Of a stretch of DNA of 64,000 nt, positions 8,114-17,046 are shown in pieces. Both the position numbers and the translations under genes were made by a program. This DNA comes from CAZJHX01 sp964545715. Its GTDB lineage: Bacteria; Myxococcota_A; UBA9042; GCA-2863065. Under the pieces are notes generated by a model. It did no database searches, was not told where the DNA came from, and was given only the letters and a program-made list of their open reading frames with translations. Position 1 is the first letter of the stretch; the number at the start of each line of letters is the position of its first letter. The stretch lies in contig CAZJHX010000018.1 in NCBI GenBank assembly GCA_964545715.1, positions 27,185 to 91,184 of the forward strand, given 5' to 3'.

Positions 8114-10062
8114 TTTGAGTGCACTGATGCGGTGGTGCTGCGTCGCCACGCCGCGGACAGCACCAGCATCAGGAGCATCCACGCCCCCGATGACGTCGGC
8201 TCACCGCCCTGAGAGCAGCCGGAGTCGCTCTGCGCCGCCTTGGCCGCTTCAATCGCCTCCGGTGTCGCCGGTGGGTTGCTCTCGCCCCCTCGCTTGGGCC
8301 CCTCGGGCGTCTCGTCGATGACGACGTCCGGGGCGTGGCCGACCAATACCGGCAGCTCCGTGGTGACCGTGGCCCACAATCCCGACGCGATGTCCGCGCT
8401 GGGCAGCCCCAGCGCCTGCGGCAGATCGGCCTGACCCGCCGTCGGCATACGCAGCTCGATGTCCGCCTCCTGGGCGTCTACGTCGTCCGGGGCGATATCC
8501 GTCGCCGGTCCGGATTCGCCCATCACCTGGATGTGCGCCGCGATCGGCCCCATGCCGATCAGGCCCTCGTCCACAAAGCCGACGCACTCCTTGTATTGGC
8601 CCTTGGTCCAGCTCGAGCCGTCGGGGTGGATGTGCTCGATGGCGACGACGTCCGACTTGGAGCCCTCCGCACAACGATATCGGTTGACCACCTTGTGCAT
8701 GCGAGGCACGTCGGGCAGGTCCGGGTTGAACGAGAAGATCGGGTCGCTGGTCATCTCGTCGGGCGACACCATGCTGAACAGGCGCGTCACGTACGGATAT
8801 TTGACCAGCATCTTGGCCGCGTCGGTGACCGGGTTCACGACCCGCTCCATGATCTCCGCCGCAAAGGCGGCGCCGTCGAACTCGTAGTCCTCAGGCATGT
8901 GCTTCAAGCACGCCTCGGCGTTGAATTGGTAGAACTGGTTGTCGTTCTGACAGTTGGGCGGCAGGTCGCTCGCCGGCGGCTTGGGGATGTACTTGCGCAG
9001 GATTTGCACCAACTCCGGTGTGTTCTGAGTCCCGTTCTGGAAGAAGATCTTCAGCGCATCCAGCGGGGTCTCGGCAGATGCGATGAGGTTGACCACCGAC
9101 TCCTGAATCGGCGGGAAAAACTGGTTACTGAGGGACTGTGGACGCCCGGCGAACTCCGTGATGAACGCGTGTCCGTTGGCCGAGTCGATCGCCTGGCCGA
9201 CCAGGTTTGAGTACTCACCTCGGCAGCCGCTGTAGTTCCAGCCGCAGCGCGACCAGTCCAGGCGGCTGGTGTTGAGCACGACGTGGAACCAGTTGAGCGG
9301 CACGGCTCGCGCCTGGCCGAGCACCCACACGTTGATGGGCATGTCGTCGGTCGCCGCGATGCGCGTGAGGCGCAGCGGGACGCAGGCCAGGTCCGGCGAG
9401 TCGAACGTCAGCGCGATGGGCGGCAGGGTCCCGGCCAGGGTGTTGGGCTTCAGCTTCAGCGCGACGAACTTGGACTCTTTGGCCACGTACTCGGCCATGA
9501 TGTCCTTGGCCTCTTCGGGCTGATCGTAGCCGTTCTCGTCCAGCCACTCGTACAGCAGGACCGCGTCATCGGACTCTAGCGCCACGTACTCGAACGGCCC
9601 GATGTCCCCTTCGTCCAGGACGCTGACCCCGCCTTCCCCGGTGTCGCCTGTGCCGGTGTCGTCGCCGGTTGCATCTCCCCAGTCGCCGCCCGTGTCCGTG
9701 GTGTCATCGGTACCCCACTCGCAGTCGTCCACCGGCTGGCACTCGGGGTTGTTCTTGAACTGGCTCTGGTGTTGCGGGGCCGTCGCGCCTTGCAGCCGCA
9801 TGAAGAGCTGGTTGGTGCCCAGCGCAAAGGTCGGGACCGTCGGCAGCGGCAACAGCCACGAGAACTTGTCCGACTGCCCCTGATAGTCGATCTGGATGTG
9901 CGCCGTCACCGTCTCGCCTTCGACAGCGAACACGATCCCCTCGCCCGCCTGATCGACCGGCTGTTGGTTGTTGCAGAAGAACCCGCCACACGCCGATGCC
10001 TCCGCCATCCCGCCGAAAAACACCGCCGCCGCAACGGCGCAGTACGCCATTTGCTTTCTCAT
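8110..10062 (-). CDS. DUF2330 exported protein with MYXO-CTERM-like anchor
   Basis: 650 residues. ATG 10062 begins a signal peptide (cleavage near AEASA) and has GGAGG 7 nt upstream. Directly after it come Cys-rich 'ACGGFFCNN' and 'GEGIVFAVEG', hallmarks of DUF2330 proteins. Long beta-rich domains follow with an Asp/Gly/Thr-rich insert around residues 120-150. The C-terminus is a MYXO-CTERM-like sorting tail: Asp-Ser-Gly-Cys, a short linker, a hydrophobic helix and Arg-Arg near the end. In Myxococcota such tails are known or proposed to be processed by myxosortases for surface display. The function of DUF2330 is unknown. It is convergent with the preceding gene. Confidence 0.88.
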   Translation of the reverse strand: MRKQMAYCAVAAAVFFGGMAEASACGGFFCNNQQPVDQAGEGIVFAVEGETVTAHIQIDYQGQSDKFSWLLPLPTVPTFALGTNQLFMRLQGATAPQHQSQFKNNPECQPVDDCEWGTDDTTDTGGDWGDATGDDTGTGDTGEGGVSVLDEGDIGPFEYVALESDDAVLLYEWLDENGYDQPEEAKDIMAEYVAKESKFVALKLKPNTLAGTLPPIALTFDSPDLACVPLRLTRIAATDDMPINVWVLGQARAVPLNWFHVVLNTSRLDWSRCGWNYSGCRGEYSNLVGQAIDSANGHAFITEFAGRPQSLSNQFFPPIQESVVNLIASAETPLDALKIFFQNGTQNTPELVQILRKYIPKPPASDLPPNCQNDNQFYQFNAEACLKHMPEDYEFDGAAFAAEIMERVVNPVTDAAKMLVKYPYVTRLFSMVSPDEMTSDPIFSFNPDLPDVPRMHKVVNRYRCAEGSKSDVVAIEHIHPDGSSWTKGQYKECVGFVDEGLIGMGPIAAHIQVMGESGPATDIAPDDVDAQEADIELRMPTAGQADLPQALGLPSADIASGLWATVTTELPVLVGHAPDVVIDETPEGPKRGGESNPPATPEAIEAAKAAQSDSGCSQGGEPTSSGAWMLLMLVLSAAWRRSTTASVHSN

Positions 10063-10391
10063 AAACCGCCTCCCTGGTTTTTGGATAATGAACCTCCTCC
10101 AACCCTGGGCAAGTGGGGTGCCAAGACGTAACTTCTTGGATTTATTCAGTACGCGGGGGTGGTCGCTGTGGTGTTTTTCTACAGCGGCGCCTAAATCGTC
10201 ACATAGGCTGATTAGACGGCTTCTGAAGGTTGGCCCGCGGGTTGCAATCTCATCCCTGTGGCCGGCGGGCCGCATCGCTAATCGGTGGACTGAGAGGAAG
10301 CGATGTCGGCAGAGGCGCTTGGAGAGGGTCCAAAAGCCTCGCAAACCGGCCGAAATCGCCGGGGGCAATAGTCCCCGAACCGGGAGGCAGC
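10063..10391. other. 329-nt divergent intergenic region
   Basis: This region separates the DUF2330 gene (leftward) from the DUF4157/M15 gene (rightward). It has patches of lower GC around 10064-10090 and 10130-10150 where promoters may lie. It also holds an inverted repeat CGCTGT-N11-ACAGCG at 10164-10186 whose loop contains T5. A 22-codon frame starts at ATG 10301, which I do not call. The Arg-rich in-frame extension of the downstream gene back to 10230 looks non-coding. Confidence 0.5.
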
Positions 10392-11576
10392 GTGCAGGGG
10401 TGTCAGCAGGCGGGACAGCAGCAGACTCAGACACAATCAACAAAGACGGGCGGGACGCCGGTTCAACGCAGCGCGGGCGGTGGGCAGTCCGCCTTGCGCG
10501 GGCAGGGATATGCCGCCGGGGCCGCGGCGCTCAGCCCGCGGTCCAAGGGTGAGCCTCAGGTCGTGTCGGCGCTCAAGGCCGAGTTCGGCGGGCTGCTGGG
10601 CGTGGATCTCAGCGCGGTCAACGTCGCCCTGGGCAGCACCGCCGGCGGTGGCCATGGTCTGGCGCAGCGCGGCGAGGTTCACCTGTCGATCACCGAGGAC
10701 GCGCTCCAGGAGCGCGAGGGCCGCTGGCTGTTTGCGCACGAGCTGATCCACCACGCGCAGGGTAAGAAAAGCGGCAACGGCGAAGAAGCCGACTGCGAGG
10801 TCGAGGCTGAGGAGCTGGCGTCCCGGCTGGTCGAGGGCAGCCCCGCCCAGGTCCAGGTCGCGGCCGACCCGGCCACCGCGCTGTACCACAAACCCAAGAC
10901 GGGCAGCTGGCACCTGCTGTCATGGCCGCAGAAGCGCTCCGCGATCCGCTACAACCGCCGGCGCCTGTCCAAGTCCAAAATCCGCAAGGTGCAGAACACG
11001 GTGGGCGTCAAAGACGACGGCGTCGTGGGACCGATCACGGTCGCCGGCATCGCGCGCTGGCAGTCCAAGCACGGCCTGGGCGCGGACGGCAAGGTCGGCC
11101 CCAAGACCTGGGGCGAGATCCACGAGCACCTGGCCCCGCAGCCCGGCGCCCCGGGCACGGCCAGCCCCCCCAATCCGCACGAGGGCGCGCCGGTCAAGAG
11201 CGGTCAGCTCAGCGCCCACTTCTCGCTGGCGGAGTTCCGCAGCAAGGACGGCGCCCACACGCCGCAGAGCGTGATGCCCAACCTCAAGGAGCTGGCGGCC
11301 AACCTGGAGGTCCTGCGCGCGGCGGCCGGCGGCAAGTCGATCAGCGTCAGCAGCGGCTATCGCTCACCCGCCCACAACAAGGCGGTCGGCGGCGCCACCC
11401 ACAGCCAGCACAAGTACGGCCGCGCGGCCGACATCAAGATCGCAGGCATGAGCGCCTGGCAGACCAAGCAGCTGATCATCAAGCTGATCAACCAGGGCAA
11501 GATGAAGCAAGGCGGCGTGGGCCTCTACAGCACGTTTGTGCACTACGACACGCGCGGATATGCCGCCCGCTGGTAA
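10392..11576 (+). CDS. DUF4157 / peptidoglycan-binding / M15 peptidase fusion
   Basis: 394 residues from GTG 10392, with GGGAGG 4 nt upstream. There is no signal peptide; the N-terminus is Gln/Thr-rich. Domain order: a DUF4157-like zinc-protease fold at about residues 55-145 with H-E-L-I-H; a PG_binding_1 domain at about 190-245 ('VQNTVGVKDDGVVGPITVAGI' region); and a C-terminal peptidase M15_3-type domain with SGYRS, H-x6-D in SQHKYGRAAD and a final VHYD, the usual zinc ligands of D-Ala-D-Ala carboxypeptidase-like enzymes. A peptidoglycan-cleaving protein is expected. DUF4157 is known from effectors loaded on extracellular contractile injection systems and from toxins, so an effector role is plausible. 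No injection-system gene is seen in this window. Confidence 0.85.
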   Translation: MQGCQQAGQQQTQTQSTKTGGTPVQRSAGGGQSALRGQGYAAGAAALSPRSKGEPQVVSALKAEFGGLLGVDLSAVNVALGSTAGGGHGLAQRGEVHLSITEDALQEREGRWLFAHELIHHAQGKKSGNGEEADCEVEAEELASRLVEGSPAQVQVAADPATALYHKPKTGSWHLLSWPQKRSAIRYNRRRLSKSKIRKVQNTVGVKDDGVVGPITVAGIARWQSKHGLGADGKVGPKTWGEIHEHLAPQPGAPGTASPPNPHEGAPVKSGQLSAHFSLAEFRSKDGAHTPQSVMPNLKELAANLEVLRAAAGGKSISVSSGYRSPAHNKAVGGATHSQHKYGRAADIKIAGMSAWQTKQLIIKLINQGKMKQGGVGLYSTFVHYDTRGYAARW

Positions 11577-11669
11577 TGCGCTCTACAGCCTGATCTGCCA
11601 TGTGCCCGCGAGCGTGTAGCGGGTCCGCAGCTCACTCGTTGGCGGCCGCCGAGCCTCACTACGCTGCCG

Positions 11670-13025
11670 TTACGTCGGCGTGTCGGTGGCGACGAGTCGC
11701 AGGATCTGGCCGCAGAGGTAGAGGGGCAAAGACATCAGCCGGTAGTCGACGTCGTCTCCGTCGGGAATGGCGGTGCGAGTGTCGAGGATTGAGGGCTTAC
11801 GATCGTCCAGGCGCACCCCCAGTCGACGCCCCTTTTCGCGGAGGAAGAGGTGCATGGACTTTAGTCGGCCACCTTTGCCGGCTTTGACTTCTACGGGTGC
11901 TACGGTCACGCCGAGCGACAGCAGGTAGTCGACTTCGGCTCGGGATCCGCGCCGCTCCCTCGCCCAGAAGTAGAGGTTCGGCTCGACCCAGGGTGGATGA
12001 GCGTACAGCAGGTGTTGGCCGACCAGCTGCTCGGCGAGGGCGCCGGCATTGACCGCTGTTATCTCGTCGGCCTGCTCGTATGCGATTACGTCCAATCCGC
12101 AGGCGGTGCTCACCAGGCCGACGTCGAGGAGCAGCAACTTCAGCTTGCGGTCATCACGCTCCGCGCCCAGCGGAGGGCCGTTGCCGGCGCTGTGTCTTAT
12201 GCGGTGGATGAGTCGCGCCCGCTCCAGCATCTCGAGGGCCGGCGCGAGGTCTTTGCTGCGCTCGTCGCGGTCGACGTTGGCATACTTGAAGCGCTGTCCG
12301 ACCAGCCTGGGGCTCTTGCGGAACACCTTCCGCAATCGGTCCGGCCTGGCCTTTGGGCCGTACTTGGCGAAGTCGGCTTCGAAGCCGGTGAGCAGCGCGC
12401 GTTTGACTCTCTCGCACTCACGGAAAGACCCGGTCCGCACATACGTCGCCACGGCCTCCGGCATGCCTCCGATGGTCATGTACGTGCGCAGCCGAGCCAG
12501 GAGTCGCTCGTGAATCGCGTCGGGGACGTCGTCACTTGCGCCGAGCTCTTTGACGAATGAGACGAGCCGGTGTTCGCCCAACGCGCCGAGGAACTCCTCG
12601 AACGTCAGCGGCCCGAGCCACATGAACTCGACTCGGCCGACGGGCACAGAGAAGGTGCCCTCACCGAGGGCGAAATCCAGGAGCGATCCGGCCACTACAA
12701 CGTGCAGCTCCGGCATTTTTTCGTGGAAATAGCGCAATGACGCCAGCACCTGCGGCGCCGCCTGCGCCTCGTCCAGGAGCACCAGCGTGCGTCCCGGCAC
12801 GATGTCTGTGTTCGAGTAGGCCTCGATCAGGGGGACGACGACGTTCGGATCCTTCGCCTCGAAAAGCGAAGCAGTCTCCGGGTTGAGTTCAAAGTCGATC
12901 TCGACGAGCTCATCGAACTGTGTCCCGAGCTGCCGAAGTACGGTGGATTTCCCTACCTGTCTTGCCCCCCGCAGGATGAGGGGTTTGCGCCCCGGCCGAG
13001 CGCGCCAGTCCTCGAGGTACCCCAT
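11670..13025 (-). CDS. AAA-type ATPase with DUF4143-like C-terminus
   Basis: 451 residues. The N-terminal AAA_14-like ATPase has Walker A GARQVGKST near residue 20 and Walker B TLVLLDEAQ near residue 100. The C-terminal half matches DUF4143 style, with an endonuclease-like end (about 355-385: ERRGSRAEVDYLL then VAPVEVKAGKGG, the D-ExK pattern). Such ATPases are widespread, laterally mobile and of uncertain role. ATG 13025 is the first standard start, but the frame stays open upstream with residues that resemble family N-termini and no Shine-Dalgarno is present. The upstream ~70 nt are strikingly AT-rich, consistent with transfer or a strong promoter. It stands alone between oppositely organised loci. 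Confidence 0.85.
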   Translation of the reverse strand: MGYLEDWRARPGRKPLILRGARQVGKSTVLRQLGTQFDELVEIDFELNPETASLFEAKDPNVVVPLIEAYSNTDIVPGRTLVLLDEAQAAPQVLASLRYFHEKMPELHVVVAGSLLDFALGEGTFSVPVGRVEFMWLGPLTFEEFLGALGEHRLVSFVKELGASDDVPDAIHERLLARLRTYMTIGGMPEAVATYVRTGSFRECERVKRALLTGFEADFAKYGPKARPDRLRKVFRKSPRLVGQRFKYANVDRDERSKDLAPALEMLERARLIHRIRHSAGNGPPLGAERDDRKLKLLLLDVGLVSTACGLDVIAYEQADEITAVNAGALAEQLVGQHLLYAHPPWVEPNLYFWARERRGSRAEVDYLLSLGVTVAPVEVKAGKGGRLKSMHLFLREKGRRLGVRLDDRKPSILDTRTAIPDGDDVDYRLMSLPLYLCGQILRLVATDTPT

Positions 13026-13058
13026 ACATTGCCGGTCGAAGAAGACGCCGATGTTAAA

Positions 13059-13064
13059 ATGATA
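13059..13064 (-). promoter_or_regulatory. Probable -10 box (TATCAT) for the DUF4143 ATPase
   Basis: This TATCAT lies on the minus strand within an AT-rich island (about 13045-13110) 33 nt before ATG 13025. No clear -35 box was found. It also lies 6 nt before an in-frame ATC codon, which is relevant to the uncertain start. Confidence 0.35.
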
Positions 13065-13109
13065 GGTTATTTGTGCCTTGTTTGTGTTATTTTTATGGGT
13101 GATTATGCG

Positions 13110-14147
13110 TCAGCGCTGATTGTACGCCATGCGCAGGCCCTCCAAAAGGCCGACGGCGATGCCGGAGAGCCAGAAGAAGCGGCACACGATCAAGGCGGTC
13201 ATGGCGCGCGGTAGCGAGTAGTCCGGAAGCGTGGCTTCGAAGTGGGCGAGCAGCTCGCGGTGGGTCAGGCGAAAGAACAGGACACAGGTGGCCTCGATGG
13301 CGACAAAGGCCAGGAGGCCCGGGAGGCCTGCCACGATCGCCAGGGGCGCCAGCAGCATGGCGATGATGGCCAGCAGCTGCGGGACGACGGACTCCGAGGC
13401 GTAGATGCCGCCCTGCTTCAGCTTGGCGGGGTAGCGGAAGAGGCTGATCATCAGGTGGCGCGAGTAGCTCATCTGCTGGCGAAAGTAGCCCGGCCAGGTG
13501 TCGCGGAAGTAGTGGCCGACCGGGTTGTCCTGGCTCCATACGATCTTCCGGTCTTGTTGGGTAAACAAGAAGCCCAGCTCTGAGTCTTCTGCGGTGGCGA
13601 CGGCCTTTTCGGCGGTGTCCGAGCCCGCTTTGGCGTCGATGTAGTACTCGGGATAGCCGCCCACCGCGTCGAAGGCGGCGCGGCGGACCACGCAGTTGGA
13701 GCCGGTGCTGGAGTCGATGTATGTGGGGAGCCTGGCGCGGCGGAACTCGACCTCGCGAAAGGCGAAGTGGGCGGCCGGGGCGTCGGCCAGGTTGTGGCTG
13801 TAGCCGCTGCAGATCATGTCGGCGTCGGGGTACGTCTCGAGCGCTGTACGGCAGCCCGTCACCCAGTTGGGGGGCGGCACCGCGTCGGAGTCCAGAAAGG
13901 CCACAATCGGCGCATCGGTGGCTGCGACGCCGGCGTTGCGCGCTACGGCCTGGCCCTTGTTGTAGGGCAGGTGGATCGTCTTGAAGCCGGAGGCGTCGCA
14001 CAGCGCCGGGCAGCCGTCCGGGCTGGCGTCGTCCACCAGAATCACCTCGACGTTGTCGTCGGTCTGGGCCTGCAGCGCCGCGATGCACGCGGGCAGTGAG
14101 TCGGCCGCGTTGTAGACAGGCACGATGACGGCGATGCGGTCCGTCAT
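13110..14147 (-). CDS. Family 2 glycosyltransferase
   Basis: 345 residues. The GT-A fold begins at the N-terminus with IVPVYNAADSLPACIAAL, followed by EVILVDDASPDG (nucleotide-binding DD), NKGQAVARNAG and FLDSDA (the DxD that binds metal and nucleotide sugar). The C-terminal third has two or three hydrophobic helices, so it is probably membrane-associated and makes polyprenyl- or lipid-linked products. ATG 14147 overlaps the stop of the upstream GT-C-like gene in an ATGA, indicating translational coupling. It is the last gene of the leftward arm of the divergent biosynthetic locus. Confidence 0.9.
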   Translation of the reverse strand: MTDRIAVIVPVYNAADSLPACIAALQAQTDDNVEVILVDDASPDGCPALCDASGFKTIHLPYNKGQAVARNAGVAATDAPIVAFLDSDAVPPPNWVTGCRTALETYPDADMICSGYSHNLADAPAAHFAFREVEFRRARLPTYIDSSTGSNCVVRRAAFDAVGGYPEYYIDAKAGSDTAEKAVATAEDSELGFLFTQQDRKIVWSQDNPVGHYFRDTWPGYFRQQMSYSRHLMISLFRYPAKLKQGGIYASESVVPQLLAIIAMLLAPLAIVAGLPGLLAFVAIEATCVLFFRLTHRELLAHFEATLPDYSLPRAMTALIVCRFFWLSGIAVGLLEGLRMAYNQR

Positions 14148-15547
14148 GGCAGCCGCTCCAAGGTGCGGGTGGCCGTGCTCCAGCGTACGCGCAGCGCGTC
14201 GGCCGGGATGAGGCTGGGGTCCGGCACCTCGACCCACACCGGATACGTGTAGCTGTCACGCAGCGCGCGCATGTACCCGTCGGCGTCCGGTTTCAGCCGG
14301 TAGATCGGGGCGTGCTTGCGGTCGAAGACGCGGTTGGCGGCCCAGATCTGGGTCTCGACCAGCTGCGCGCCGACGTCCTGCTGCGGAAACTCGAAGACCG
14401 TCGGCCGCTGCTCGCTCAGCACCTCGTCCACAGCGGCGTGGGCGTCGTGGGCGAGCTCGCCGAGCTCCACGAACCAGCGCGCGTTGATCGTCTGTAGTGT
14501 GGTCAGGCACACCACCACGACCGCGATCCGCTTTGTGTGCGGTGCCAGCTCACGAGCCGCGAGCCAGGCCAGCGCCATCGACGGCAGGTACAGGTGATAC
14601 CAGAGGCGCTCGAAGTTGGGCGCGGCCGGGTCAAACAGCGCGTCCGTCGTCGCATAAACCGGCATAAACGGCAGGGACCAGATCGCGATCCACAACCCGG
14701 CCGCCCACAAGTCCGCGCGCCGGCGAAACAGCAGCAGCGCCATCCCGGCGGCACACGCGCCCAGCCAGATCCAGCTGTGGTCGATGCCGGGCTGCACCGG
14801 GATGGCCAGGTTGAAGCCGATATGCAGCGCCGCCGTCAGCGGATTGCCCAGAGGGATGGAGGTGGTTTGCTCGTCCATCGTGGGGATGAACTGGATCAGC
14901 CGAAAGGCGACGAAGATCCCCACGACAGCGATGATGGGCCACATATCGCGCAGCGCGGGGAAGAACCTTCGGGTTCGCCAAACGCTGACGCACAGCGCGA
15001 TCGGGGCGAACATTACCGCGTTCTCGCGGGTTAGCAGGGCAGCGATCAGAGGCAGCAGCAGGGCCCACATGGGCCACCGTCGGATATGGGCCGTCAGCGA
15101 CGTCAGCAGCATCAGGCTCATCGGGATGCTGGTGTGGCCGCTGTGGTACCAGGCGATGACCTCACCGTTCTGGGGCCACGCCGCAAACAGCACCGCGGCG
15201 ACGCCCGCCTCGCGAGCGGTGGCGCCCAATCCGTTGAGGGCCAGCGCCAGCAGTCCGCAGGCCGCGGCATGCTGGGTCAAGTGCCAGACCAGTCGTGCGT
15301 ATGCGGCGTCGGCGAACAGCAGGTGCTCGCCCCGCGCCAGCAGAATCGAAACGGGCCGAATGGTCGGCGGGCCCGGGCGCGTGCGACCGAAGATCACGCT
15401 CATCTCCGGGACCTCCCGGCCGGCCGCGATGAGCATCCAGTCGTCGATGACCAGGTAGTAGGCGTCTATGACCGCGATCGCCTGCACGCCCAGCAGCGCT
15501 GCGATGACCCCGGCGCAGATCCAGACGACGCGCCGAGTGTCGCTCAC
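14144..15547 (-). CDS. Multi-spanning GT-C-like membrane glycosyltransferase
   Basis: 467 residues from GTG 15547, which overlaps the upstream stop in a GTGA; the ORF extension further upstream is antisense noise. About ten hydrophobic helices. After the first helix comes an extracytoplasmic Asp-Asp-Trp ('VIDDWMLI'), then a conserved RPVS, as expected for lipid-phosphate-sugar-dependent GT-C enzymes (PMT/ArnT-like). The protein at 62187 has the same layout with DDDDW and RPLS and appears to be a paralogue. It probably transfers a sugar from a polyprenyl carrier on the outer face of the inner membrane. The acceptor is unknown. Confidence 0.75.
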   Translation of the reverse strand: MSDTRRVVWICAGVIAALLGVQAIAVIDAYYLVIDDWMLIAAGREVPEMSVIFGRTRPGPPTIRPVSILLARGEHLLFADAAYARLVWHLTQHAAACGLLALALNGLGATAREAGVAAVLFAAWPQNGEVIAWYHSGHTSIPMSLMLLTSLTAHIRRWPMWALLLPLIAALLTRENAVMFAPIALCVSVWRTRRFFPALRDMWPIIAVVGIFVAFRLIQFIPTMDEQTTSIPLGNPLTAALHIGFNLAIPVQPGIDHSWIWLGACAAGMALLLFRRRADLWAAGLWIAIWSLPFMPVYATTDALFDPAAPNFERLWYHLYLPSMALAWLAARELAPHTKRIAVVVVCLTTLQTINARWFVELGELAHDAHAAVDEVLSEQRPTVFEFPQQDVGAQLVETQIWAANRVFDRKHAPIYRLKPDADGYMRALRDSYTYPVWVEVPDPSLIPADALRVRWSTATRTLERLP

Positions 15548-16920
15548 GGCAGCAGGGTCCGCGGCAGCTTGGTGTCGGTCCACGGCGGCGCTCCCCAACC
15601 ACGCAGCTCGGCAAACGCCACGTCGGCACACGCGCTGGCGTCGGCGCCGATCAGGTCGATCGGGCGCTTGGGATAGGTGCGGAACATGCCGGTCACAAAC
15701 ATCCCCGGCACCGGCGTGCGCCACGGCGGCAGCAGGCGCTTGAGACCGGCGTGGTACAGCAGTCCGGCCTGTCGCGTGCGGCCAAGCTCAGACCAGCGCA
15801 GGCCGTTGTTGGCCATGGTGCGCGGAAACAGCCGGCGCAGGTGGTTGAGCATGTGCTCGATGATCGCCTCGTCTTCCATGTCCCACATCGGGTCGTCCGG
15901 ATCAGGATACGACGCCAGGTAGACCGTGGTTCCACCGTACTCTTGCACCGGGCGGAACAGCGTGTGCTCGATCATCGCGCCAAACGGGGCCTGACTGTCG
16001 ATAATGTTGACCCAATAGAAGTCGCTGATCGACCGCTCCAGGCCCAACAGCGCGACCATCGCACCCTGATACGGCACTTTGTCCATGGCCTCGGCGGCGC
16101 GCTCGAAGCCGGCCGATCGCATCAGGCGTGCCTGGTTCACGGGCTGCATCGTGCTGATCACCGCATCGGCTTCAAACGTGTTGTTCACGGTGCGCACGGC
16201 TTTGACGCGCCCGTTTTCCAGCTCCAGGCCGCGCACCGGCTCGTTGCACCGGATGTCGCCGCCGCGCTCCCGGCACTCTCGCTCCAGCGCCAGCGTCAGC
16301 GCCCGATAGCTGCCCCGCGGGTACCCCAGCCGCTCGCCTTCAGACGTCCGCTTCGACCGCATGCCCAGTCGGCCGACCATCCAGGCCGCCGAGATGCGCG
16401 GCGTGTCCGACCCGAACTTCTTGCGGATCAGCGGCTCGAAAAACGCCTTGTACGCCGGGCCGCCGCCCCAGCGGGACATCCACTCTTCGATCGTTACGTC
16501 GTCCAGCGCCGCGACGTCCCCGCCCCAGCGCACCCACGCCAGCGACGTCCGCGCCAGCGCGCTGAGCAGCGACACCCGCTCGCGCGCCGACAACCCGGGA
16601 AAAGTGAGCAGATGATGCGGCGACGAAAACTCGCGAATCGGGGTCGGCCCGGGGCCGATAAACCCGGTCTTGGTGTAGCTCCAGTCAACCGGGATGCCGA
16701 CGTGCGCCAGGGTGTCCAGCAGGAAGACGTCGTTGATAAACATGTGGTGGTAGAACCGCTCAAGCGGCGTGTTTCCCACCTGGGTATAGCCGAGCAGTCC
16801 GCCGGTTTGGGGCGCGGCCTCGCACAGCGTGACGTCCGCGCCGCGACAGAGCAGCCGATGCGCCGCGAAGAGCCCTGCGGCGCCTCCGCCGATCACGACC
16901 ACCCTGGGTTGTTGTGCCAA
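15544..16920 (-). CDS. FAD-dependent amine-oxidase/PPO-like oxidoreductase
   Basis: 458 residues. The start is TTG 16920, supported by GGGAGG about 5 nt upstream. The N-terminal Rossmann motif VVVIGGGAAGLFAAHRL is followed by a distal GG in the FAD fold (TGGLLGYT), and by TGMFRTYPKRPIDLIG near the C-terminus. This is the protoporphyrinogen oxidase/phytoene desaturase/amine oxidase superfamily. Homologues in glycan clusters are often annotated only as NAD(P)/FAD-dependent oxidoreductase, and UDP-sugar or lipid-linked substrates are possible. It heads the leftward arm and overlaps the next gene in a GTGA. It is divergent from the radical SAM gene at 17047. Confidence 0.85.
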   Translation of the reverse strand: MAQQPRVVVIGGGAAGLFAAHRLLCRGADVTLCEAAPQTGGLLGYTQVGNTPLERFYHHMFINDVFLLDTLAHVGIPVDWSYTKTGFIGPGPTPIREFSSPHHLLTFPGLSARERVSLLSALARTSLAWVRWGGDVAALDDVTIEEWMSRWGGGPAYKAFFEPLIRKKFGSDTPRISAAWMVGRLGMRSKRTSEGERLGYPRGSYRALTLALERECRERGGDIRCNEPVRGLELENGRVKAVRTVNNTFEADAVISTMQPVNQARLMRSAGFERAAEAMDKVPYQGAMVALLGLERSISDFYWVNIIDSQAPFGAMIEHTLFRPVQEYGGTTVYLASYPDPDDPMWDMEDEAIIEHMLNHLRRLFPRTMANNGLRWSELGRTRQAGLLYHAGLKRLLPPWRTPVPGMFVTGMFRTYPKRPIDLIGADASACADVAFAELRGWGAPPWTDTKLPRTLLP

Positions 16921-17003
16921 CTCGCCTCCCTGGGGTGCTACTTAGAACGAGCCGCAGCCGATAATCAAGCGCATGCACGCGCGGCCTTGCCTGGTTTCAT
17001 CGC

Positions 17004-17033
17004 TTGATGTCCGTGCCCTCAGGCAATTACAAT
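17004..17033 (+). promoter_or_regulatory. Promoter of the rightward radical SAM/GT arm
   Basis: A -35 box TTGATG (17004-17009) and -10 box TACAAT (17028-17033) are separated by 18 nt in the 126-nt divergent gap. Transcription would begin near 17040, just before the GGAGAG at 17049-17054. Confidence 0.55.
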
Positions 17034-17046
17034 CGGTTGGCCGTAG

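Noticed and set aside
10230..10391. ATG 10230 as start of the DUF4157/M15 gene
   Set aside because: The added 54 residues are Arg/Gly-rich and non-domain-like. GTG 10392 has a GGGAGG site directly upstream.
15751..17007. 418-codon plus-strand ORF
   Set aside because: It is antisense to the FAD oxidoreductase, which has clear Rossmann motifs. The ORF has shadow-like Arg/Ala/His composition and crosses the promoter gap.
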